Assembly: GCF_016862915.1 (NCBI RefSeq)
Contig: NZ_BONW01000050.1
Location: 35,542 to 99,541 of the forward strand
Source of the DNA: Plantactinospora endophytica
GTDB taxonomy: Bacteria; Actinomycetota; Actinomycetes; Mycobacteriales; Micromonosporaceae
DNA length: 64,000 nucleotides
Direction of reading: 5' to 3'
The number at the start of each line of letters is the position of its first letter. Position 1 is the first letter of the stretch. The notes beneath the pieces were generated by a model. That model searched no databases. It was given only the letters and a program-made list of their open reading frames with translations, and was not told where the DNA came from. The translations under genes were made by a program, and so were the position numbers. Below, in pieces: positions 56,817-64,000 of this stretch.

Positions 56817-59800
56817 CCAGCACCGGCGGCTCGCCGTCGGTGAGGATCTCAACTGGACGGGCACGAGCCGGGCGGCGGCCTCGCTGGCGCCAGCACCGGC
56901 GGCTCGCCGTCGGTGAGGATCTCAACCGCGTTCAGGGTCTGTTGCAGGGCCGGGAGGTGCCCAGCACCGGCGGCTCGCCGTCGGTGAGGATCTCAACATG
57001 ATGATCTCCCTACTGTTGTTGGTGGTGCTGTCGGATCCAGCACCGGCGGCTCGCCGTCGGTGAGGATCTCAACCACCACGGCTCCCCGCACAGCGGGAGG
57101 AGCCCCGCCCAGCACCGGCGGCTCGCCGTCGGTGAGGATCTCAACGCAGATCACGCGAGCATGTCAGGCGGGCAGGTCGCGCCCAGCACCGGCGGCTCGC
57201 CGTCGGTGAGGATCTCAACTCCGCCGTCGCCGACGATCACCGAGCCGCCCCGGGTGCCAGCACCGGCGGCTCGCCGTCGGTGAGGATCTCAACTGCTCAC
57301 TCACAGTCAGCTCACCTCCTGCGTGGTGCCAGCCAGCACCGGCGGCTCGCCGTCGGTGAGGATCTCAACTCGGCTGCGGCGTACAGCCCACCGACCGCGA
57401 GGCCAGCACCGGCGGCTCGCCGTCGGTGAGGATCTCAACATCGCGCACCCGCCCCAGGTGGCCCGGCCGGCGCAAGTCCAGCACCGGCGGCTCGCCGTCG
57501 GTGAGGATCTCAACGGCGTCCGGGTCGTCGATGTTGCTCCACGCCTCCGCCAGCACCGGCGGCTCGCCGTCGGTGAGGATCTCAACTGCGGTTGGACCAG
57601 GACGGCGTAGGCCGACGTCCCCCACCAGCACCGGCGGCTCGCCGTCGGTGAGGATCTCAACATCGCCTGGTTGTAGACCGCGATCCGGATCCGGGGCGCC
57701 AGCACCGGCGGCTCGCCGTCGGTGAGGATCTCAACGGCCTGGTCACGGCGGCTCCGGAGGGGTCTTTGGCCAGCACCGGCGGCTCGCCGTCGGTGAGGAT
57801 CTCAACTCCGTCCGTACTGGGAGGCCGAGTGGGCCAGCGACCAGCACCGGCGGCTCGCCGTCGGTGAGGATCTCAACGCATACCAGTCCGGCAGGGCCCG
57901 CCGCGGCATGCTGCCAGCACCGGCGGCTCGCCGTCGGTGAGGATCTCAACCGCCGGCCGATACCGGATCCCAACACGACCCGGCCACCAGCACCGGCGGC
58001 TCGCCGTCGGTGAGGATCTCAACCGTCGTTGGCGGGCTCTCGGCTGGACGCCGGAGCAGCCAGCACCGGCGGCTCGCCGTCGGTGAGGATCTCAACGTCG
58101 TGGCGGGCGTCGCCGAGGGTGGCGCCGCAGCCAGCACCGGCGGCTCGCCGTCGGTGAGGATCTCAACGATGAGATAAGGATGCTCGTCACATCCTCCGAG
58201 TCACCAGCACCGGCGGCTCGCCGTCGGTGAGGATCTCAACTTCGCGGTCGGTTTGTACGCGTGGACGATCACAGCCAGCACCGGCGGCTCGCCGTCGGTG
58301 AGGATCTCAACTGGTCGACCGGCACCGCCAGGAGTGGACCCGGCACCAGCACCGGCGGCTCGCCGTCGGTGAGGATCTCAACGATGTTCCGCCATGTGTC
58401 CTCGTTGCCGCACACCCGGCACCAGCACCGGCGGCTCGCCGTCGGTGAGGATCTCAACCGTCGCCCTGGTCGGCGGCGAGGACGGCGGGGTCAAGCCAGC
58501 ACCGGCGGCTCGCCGTCGGTGAGGATCTCAACCAGTTGCGGGTGGTCCGGCACGTCATCACCGAAGCCGTCCAGCACCGGCGGCTCGCCGTCGGTGAGGA
58601 TCTCAACTGGCGGTATCGGCGAGCGTGGCCGGCGGGTCCTCGGCCCAGCACCGGCGGCTCGCCGTCGGTGAGGATCTCAACAAGGCGAGCGGCCTCGACA
58701 TGCGCGAGTTTGAAAAGCCAGCACCGGCGGCTCGCCGTCGGTGAGGATCTCAACACCTCCTCTGTCCAGAGGCCCTGCGGATGGAGGTGGTCCAGCACCG
58801 GCGGCTCGCCGTCGGTGAGGATCTCAACGCGGTCACGTGGCGGGTGCTGGTCTTCCTGCCGCAGCCAGCACCGGCGGCTCGCCGTCGGTGAGGATCTCAA
58901 CATCGACACCCCGCCGATCGACGCCGTCGTCCAGGAGCCAGCACCGGCGGCTCGCCGTCGGTGAGGATCTCAACGTGAGCCGGTCGGGTGTCCGAACTGG
59001 GAGGGGTGTCGGCCAGCACCGGCGGCTCGCCGTCGGTGAGGATCTCAACTCCGCCATCGCGGCCAGCGCCGGAGCGATCTTGTCCCAGCACCGGCGGCTC
59101 GCCGTCGGTGAGGATCTCAACGTACCGGCGCCACTGACCGCGCTCGGTCTGCCCGCCCCAGCACCGGCGGCTCGCCGTCGGTGAGGATCTCAACCTCGAC
59201 CAGGGCCAGCTCGACCCGGTGGTCGACGTCCTGCCAGCACCGGCGGCTCGCCGTCGGTGAGGATCTCAACACCACCGACAACCCAGCCAGCGCGGACGCG
59301 ATCCGCCAGCACCGGCGGCTCGCCGTCGGTGAGGATCTCAACAGCGACGGCCGCTACGACACGGCCGCCCGGGTGGTGCGGCCAGCACCGGCGGCTCGCC
59401 GTCGGTGAGGATCTCAACGCCGTCCAGTCCCCGGTCGGCGTCTGCCCCATGCCAGCACCGGCGGCTCGCCGTCGGTGAGGATCTCAACTCGGTGCCTCGC
59501 GGCTTTCGGGGCCGGCTCGGGCGGCCAGCACCGGCGGCTCGCCGTCGGTGAGGATCTCAACGCGAACGACGACCCGATGGCTCCGACAACCTGGAGCCAG
59601 CACCGGCGGCTCGCCGTCGGTGAGGATCTCAACTCTACATCCGGCAATCCATCACCCGCGTCAAGCGCGACCAGCACCGGCGGCTCGCCGTCGGTGAGGA
59701 TCTCAACGAGTGGCAGGCGCCGTCGGGGAGGGCCGTGCGGGACCAGCACCGGCGGCTCGCCGTCGGTGAGGATCTCAACTTCAGGGCTTGTTCGACGGCT

Positions 59801-60580
59801 CGGCGGCCGGCGGCGCCCAGCACCGGCGGCTCGCCGTCGGTGAGGATCTCAACGCCACCGTGCGGCCGGTGGCGTTGCAGGTGCACCCCAGCACCGGCGG
59901 CTCGCCGTCGGTGAGGATCTCAACGTGATCGCGGCGCCGTCGCCGGCGCCGGAGATCTCGGCCAGCACCGGCGGCTCGCCGTCGGTGAGGATCTCAACGC
60001 CACGATCACGGAGACCAGCCACGCGGCGGCGGCCAGCCAGCACCGGCGGCTCGCCGTCGGTGAGGATCTCAACCACACGTCCGGCGGCGCGGTGAAGATC
60101 TCCCGGAACCAGCACCGGCGGCTCGCCGTCGGTGAGGATCTCAACCGTGCCTCCGCACCCGCGAGGGCCGCCGCGTGAGCCAGCACCGGCGGCTCGCCGT
60201 CGGTGAGGATCTCAACATGAACAGCGCCCTTCCCGCTGCGGACGCGCAAGCCAGCACCGGCGGCTCGCCGTCGGTGAGGATCTCAACCCGGAGGAAGAAG
60301 ACATATCCGCTGTACTGGTCGGGGGCCAGCACCGGCGGCTCGCCGTCGGTGAGGATTTCAACATGTCCAGTCCGACTGAGGCGACAACCGGTCGGCCCAG
60401 CACCGGCGGCTCGCCGTCGGTGAGGATCTCAACGCCGCCGCCGTGTCCGGGTCCGCCGCTCTCGACGTCACCCAGCACCGGCGGCTCGCCGTCGGTGAGG
60501 ATCTCAATGGCACCCCGTGACCTGGGAAAACTCCGGGGGAGGGCCAGCATCGGCGGCTCGCCGTCGGTGAGGATCTCAAT
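56817..60580 (+). CRISPR. CRISPR array 2, 52 repeats and 51 spacers
   Basis: The 37-nt repeat differs from array 1 only in CCGGCGGC for CCGACGGC. I counted 52 repeats from 56817 to 60580 with spacers of 33-39 nt. All copies up to repeat 48 are identical as far as I could read. Repeat 49 (60326) has GATTTCAAC, repeat 51 ends CAAT, and repeat 52 (60544) has CAGCATCG and CAAT. Decay at this end identifies it as the old, leader-distal side. The array is transcribed on the plus strand from the leader after cas2. Confidence 0.98.
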
Positions 60581-60634
60581 TTGACCGCGCGGCGTGCATA
60601 CGCCTTCCGCAGCTCCGGCCATCGGTCAGGGATC

Positions 60635-63600
60635 ATGGGCAGAGCTGTGGGAGTGCCGGTTCGGTACGCTGACCGCGACTTTGGAGACGGCTGGCGAACG
60701 GCGGTGTGCGGCTTGCCTGGCGGCAACTGGTGGGTCGACGACCCGATCGACAAGCCGAGCGATGACCTGTTCGGGCGCGGCCCGTTCGTAGCCCGCGCGG
60801 TCGCCTTGCTTACCCAGATCGGCTCCCGGCCCAGCAGCACGGTGGTGGGGTTGGTCGGCCCGTGGGGCAGCGGTAAGACCAGCACGATCCAGATGATCGT
60901 GGCGGCACTCGCCCCTGAGCGGTGGGGCGTTAGTTGGATCAACCCGTGGGCGTTGTCCGGTCCCGACGCGGTCGTCACCGAGCTGCTCGGCGCGATCCGG
61001 ACCGCGGTGCCGGAGAAGTCCACCGCCGGCGCGCGGGTCCGGCGTGCGCTTTCCCGGTACGGCGCCCTGGCCACGCCAGCGCTGTCGATGGTGCCGGTGG
61101 TCGGTAGCGCCGTGACCGCCGCGGCCAACGAGGCCATACAGCGGCTCGACCAGGGGACGACCCTTGAGGAACAGGCAGAGCAGGTCCGCGACGCGCTGCA
61201 CGCGCTGGCCCGGCCGACGCTGGTCGTCATCGACGACGTCGACCGGCTGCAGCCCGAGCAACTCCTGGCGGTGTTCCGGGCGGTGCGGGTGCTGGGCCGG
61301 CTGCCGCACGTGCACTACGTCCTCGCGTACGACCAAGAGACCATTCTTGACGTGCTGTCCACGACCCCGATCGCCGACAAGCACGGCGCCCGGGCCGTCG
61401 CGTTCCTGGAGAAGATCGTCACGCTCCGCCTCGAGCAGCCGCCGGTCCGTCTGGAGCACGCTGAAACGCTGTTCACGACCGGCTGCGCTGCCGCGCTCGG
61501 CCGGGTGTCCGCGTCGCTGAGCGAGGACGCGCAACGCCGCATGGTCGAAGAGCGTGAGGCGCTGCTGCTGAGGGTCCTGACCGAGCCGCGTAGCGTGGCC
61601 CGGCTGCTCGCCCAGGTCGACATCTACCTGCCACTGGTCGGCGCCGCTGAGGTCGACGTCGTCGACTTCATCACCCTGACATTTCTGCGAATCACCTATC
61701 CGCGCCTGTACCAGACCATCGCCATGCACCGCGTCGCCCTCGTCGACACCACCGACGTCGCCGACCTCCTCACCGAATTCGACGAGGCGGCGCTGGCCCG
61801 ACTCGACGTCCCGGCGCCGCATACCCGTCGGGTCGCGGACGCCCTGCAACGGCTCTTCCCGCGTCTGACCACCGACCCGGTGAGATCGATATGGGCCCAG
61901 CATCAACGGCGTGGGCAGCGGCGGATCAGCGATCCCGACTACACCGAGCGGTACTTCGCCCTGACATCCATCACCGGCGAGATCAGCGACGATAGCCTCG
62001 CCCGGGCTATCCGGGAGTTGGCCGAGGGACGCCATGGCATGGCAGCCGAGGACCTCACCCTGGCGTTGCGGCCTGACCTCACCGACGCTCACGCGTGTGC
62101 CCGGGCGGCCCGGACACTGCGCCGGGCCGCGTCGCTGTCCGCGGAACTGTCCGGCAGCGAGGCCGTCGCGGTGATGCCGTACGTGCTTGATCAGTTCCAT
62201 CACCTTCGCATCCCTGCGGCGGGTGGGTTCGGTCCTGACGAGGAAGCGACCGTTTGGCTCGCGGCGCTGCTGCAACGGGCCGACGGCGGCCCGCTGCCCG
62301 ATGGCGTGCCGGGCGATCCCAATTTGTTGCCGTACTTGTTGAAGGCGATCCGGATGGCGGTGCCCGAGCCGGGCGACGTCACCATCGCGCGTCTCGTTGC
62401 TGAACCTTCCGGGGCGTCGTGGCTTGGGGACCTTGTGCGAGCCACGTACGAAGCAGCGTGGACGCGGGTCCAGGAGCACACGCGTCTTGGCGACACCGCC
62501 CCCATCGAGCCGGTGAGCCTGTACATCTCCCGGCTGGAGGCGGCCTTCGGCGACGCGGAGGTCGACCGGCGGATCACCGCAGCCGTCAACGGCGGTCTGC
62601 CAATCACAGACCTCGCGGCCCGACTGGTCGACACCGAGGTCGTGTTCGGATCCGCGGACCCTCACACCCGCATCAGTGGGTTCGACGCGACGGCGTTCCT
62701 GGGACGTATCGGACGCCACCGTCTCTCCGCAGCACGGGCGCACCTGGACAGCGCCGCAGCGGGCACTCGGCCCGGCAATCTCGACCGCACAGACGTCTCG
62801 TGGGGGAACCGGCGCCGATTCGCCGCCGGCACCCTCATCGAGGCACTCGACGCCGGCATCACAGAACCGGGAAGGCTGCTGCCGAGCCCGCCTGAAGAGC
62901 AACACCACCCCTTCACCAACCACCGTCCGTCGCTGTTGAACGACGGAGGCAAACCACCTGGCCTGACGCTGCAGGTCGCCGTGCTGCTGCCCGCAGCCGA
63001 CGCACTCCCTACACACGTTCACAGCGGATGGGGCACCCCAGTCCAGACACGTGAAGAAATCTTGATCGCCGCGATGCGGAGCGCACCGATCAGTGGCTGG
63101 CTCCAGACACTCCACTCCCAGTGGGGAATAGCCGCCGAGCCCTGGACCATCAGTGACGTTGGCAATCGTCTTTACACAACCGTTCAGTCCGGTGCACGGG
63201 CCACCACACCCGGCACCCTTAACCCACGCCAACCGATGCCAGTCAGGGTCGGCGCCCAGCTCGTCACCGGCCACACCGCGCGGAGCCCGAACCAGCAGTC
63301 GTTGCTGCTGACCGTCGGCATCGAGTTTCGCCTGGCCGAACTCAACGAGCGACGCCAACTCGCGCAGGCGCGGCCGCGCGTCGTGTCCCAGCCCGCAACG
63401 ATCACCCTGCCCAGCTTGTTCGAGCTCACTGACGCGCTCATCCGATGCGAGCAGACGGCGAGAGCGCTGTGGGCGCAGCTCGACGGCCAGGCGCCTCCAC
63501 CCGAAACCGCGTTCCTGCACCTGTTGCTGACAACCCCCGAAGGACTCAGCGCAGTCGTCGACATCGGCACCTACCCGCGACGCGGCACCGCCGCCCGGAG

Positions 63601-63736
63601 CCAGCACTCCAGGGTCTACCGGTACCGGTCCAGGTCCGGCGATATCGCGGCGGCTGCATTGCGGGACTGGCTGAGCGAGGACGGGTACCGGCAACACGAG
63701 CAGGCGATCCTGGACCTGTGGGACCCCGCCCCCTAG
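60635..63736 (+). CDS. KAP-family P-loop NTPase
   Basis: 1033 residues from ATG 60635 (CAGGGATC upstream); the frame stays open back to the last CRISPR repeat. Walker A is at 75-82 (GPWGSGKT, Lys81) and Walker B near 197-203 (VVIDDVDRL), the KAP signatures, with a hydrophobic stretch between them (144-165, ALATPALSMVPVVGSAVTAA). AYDQETILDVL and FLEKIVTLRLEQPP are also typical KAP regions. The C-terminal 600 residues are unassigned and mostly helical. KAP proteins occur in several phage-defence contexts. It lies on the same strand 54 bp after array 2 and could be read through from it. Confidence 0.85.
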   Translation: MGRAVGVPVRYADRDFGDGWRTAVCGLPGGNWWVDDPIDKPSDDLFGRGPFVARAVALLTQIGSRPSSTVVGLVGPWGSGKTSTIQMIVAALAPERWGVSWINPWALSGPDAVVTELLGAIRTAVPEKSTAGARVRRALSRYGALATPALSMVPVVGSAVTAAANEAIQRLDQGTTLEEQAEQVRDALHALARPTLVVIDDVDRLQPEQLLAVFRAVRVLGRLPHVHYVLAYDQETILDVLSTTPIADKHGARAVAFLEKIVTLRLEQPPVRLEHAETLFTTGCAAALGRVSASLSEDAQRRMVEEREALLLRVLTEPRSVARLLAQVDIYLPLVGAAEVDVVDFITLTFLRITYPRLYQTIAMHRVALVDTTDVADLLTEFDEAALARLDVPAPHTRRVADALQRLFPRLTTDPVRSIWAQHQRRGQRRISDPDYTERYFALTSITGEISDDSLARAIRELAEGRHGMAAEDLTLALRPDLTDAHACARAARTLRRAASLSAELSGSEAVAVMPYVLDQFHHLRIPAAGGFGPDEEATVWLAALLQRADGGPLPDGVPGDPNLLPYLLKAIRMAVPEPGDVTIARLVAEPSGASWLGDLVRATYEAAWTRVQEHTRLGDTAPIEPVSLYISRLEAAFGDAEVDRRITAAVNGGLPITDLAARLVDTEVVFGSADPHTRISGFDATAFLGRIGRHRLSAARAHLDSAAAGTRPGNLDRTDVSWGNRRRFAAGTLIEALDAGITEPGRLLPSPPEEQHHPFTNHRPSLLNDGGKPPGLTLQVAVLLPAADALPTHVHSGWGTPVQTREEILIAAMRSAPISGWLQTLHSQWGIAAEPWTISDVGNRLYTTVQSGARATTPGTLNPRQPMPVRVGAQLVTGHTARSPNQQSLLLTVGIEFRLAELNERRQLAQARPRVVSQPATITLPSLFELTDALIRCEQTARALWAQLDGQAPPPETAFLHLLLTTPEGLSAVVDIGTYPRRGTAARSQHSRVYRYRSRSGDIAAAALRDWLSEDGYRQHEQAILDLWDPAP

Positions 63737-64000
63737 TACACCGGCGGGGCCGACCCGCTGACCGCCGCGTTCGTGTCGTCCGGCTTACTTGATCGTGAAT
63801 CTCCGCTTCCTGGCCTTGGCGGTCGCGGCTGATAGGGAGTCCTGTCTCGTATACAGGCCCAGAGAACGTTGACGCGTTGCCGCGCTAGGGCGGCGGAGGC
63901 TTGACGATGCGTTTTTCCTCCGGCCTTCTTCTTGTCGTAGTAGGCGCGTGATTGTGGGCAGCAGGTGAGTGCGGCGAAGGTCGAGAGGCTGAAGACGCGT
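63733..64000 (-). mobile_element. IS110-type transposase, C-terminal part
   Basis: The minus-strand frame is open from the window end and reads RVFSLSTFAALTCCPQSRAY, YDKKKAGGKTHRQASAALAR and QRVNVLWACIRDRTPYQP, stopping at TAG 63735-63733. This is the C-terminal region of IS110 transposases (S.A.YYDRKRAEGK.HN.A...LARRR..VL...L). Its N terminus lies beyond the window. The stop overlaps that of the KAP gene in a convergent layout. Several low-similarity residues suggest decay. Confidence 0.65.

Noticed and set aside
60626..63697. Minus-strand open frame of about 1000 codons opposite the KAP gene
   Set aside because: It mirrors the high-GC third positions of the KAP gene and shows no domain; the plus strand has Walker A and B motifs.

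Overview
The window is GC-rich actinobacterial DNA. GTG starts, GGAGG-type ribosome binding sites, long secreted RHS and subtilase genes, an EspG-type ESX partner and AfsR/SARP relics suggest a Micromonosporaceae-like filamentous actinomycete; that assignment is inference. Almost everything here is accessory: secreted polymorphic-toxin-type proteins, immunity genes, NTPases, a complete type I-C CRISPR-Cas locus, and many decayed mobile elements. No housekeeping gene was recognised.

Layout. 1-1.05 kb: a gene graveyard (TPR fragment, IS5-type transposase fragment, frameshifted SARP regulator). 1.16-12.0 kb, minus strand: S8 protease with two P-domains, a 2084-residue RHS protein, and a second S8 protease 22 bp downstream of the RHS stop. 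12.3-16.7 kb: a nonsense-split zinc-ribbon-like gene, an HTH/membrane/peptidoglycan-binding/lysozyme-like fusion, integrase and IS5 scraps, an orphan MafI-like immunity gene and a secreted HNH nuclease. 17.06-29.08 kb: LamG/FG-GAP secreted protein, RHS-Hint toxin of about 2284 residues, and a CPCC protein overlapping it by 4 bp as likely immunity. 29.4-32.3 kb: ISL3 scrap, a GAF-like membrane protein plus TPR pair, and a decayed tyrosine integrase. 32.6-35.2 kb: a GNAT-PIN-PUA-like fusion translationally coupled to an ASCH protein. 35.3-39 kb: IS6 relic, frameshifted surface protein, DUF6308-like and Imm32-like genes. 39.07-42.18 kb: membrane NACHT-TPR NTPase. 42.8-46.0 kb: ESX-type operon (WXG-like, EspG-like, alpha/beta hydrolase, lipoprotein).

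46.2-60.6 kb: CRISPR region. The order is decayed DHFR, truncated cas2 copy with leader, array 1 (16 repeats), then cas3-cas5-cas8c-cas7-cas4-cas1-cas2, leader, and array 2 (52 repeats), all on the plus strand. The truncated cas2/leader copy before array 1 and a cas3 3' relic between cas3 and cas5 indicate that two related I-C loci were fused by recombination. 60.6-63.7 kb: KAP-family P-loop NTPase directly after array 2. The end of the window is the 3' part of an IS110-type transposase.

Working together. The I-C genes form one tightly overlapping operon: Cas1, Cas2 and Cas4 for adaptation, Cas5/Cas7/Cas8c with a probable internally initiated Cas11 for Cascade, and Cas3 for degradation. RHS-Hint/CPCC and the ESX hydrolase/lipoprotein each look like effector plus partner or immunity. 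The strongest candidates for undescribed systems are the GNAT-PIN-PUA/ASCH pair, the ESX hydrolase operon and the KAP gene beside CRISPR. Coordinates and repeat counts were read by hand.
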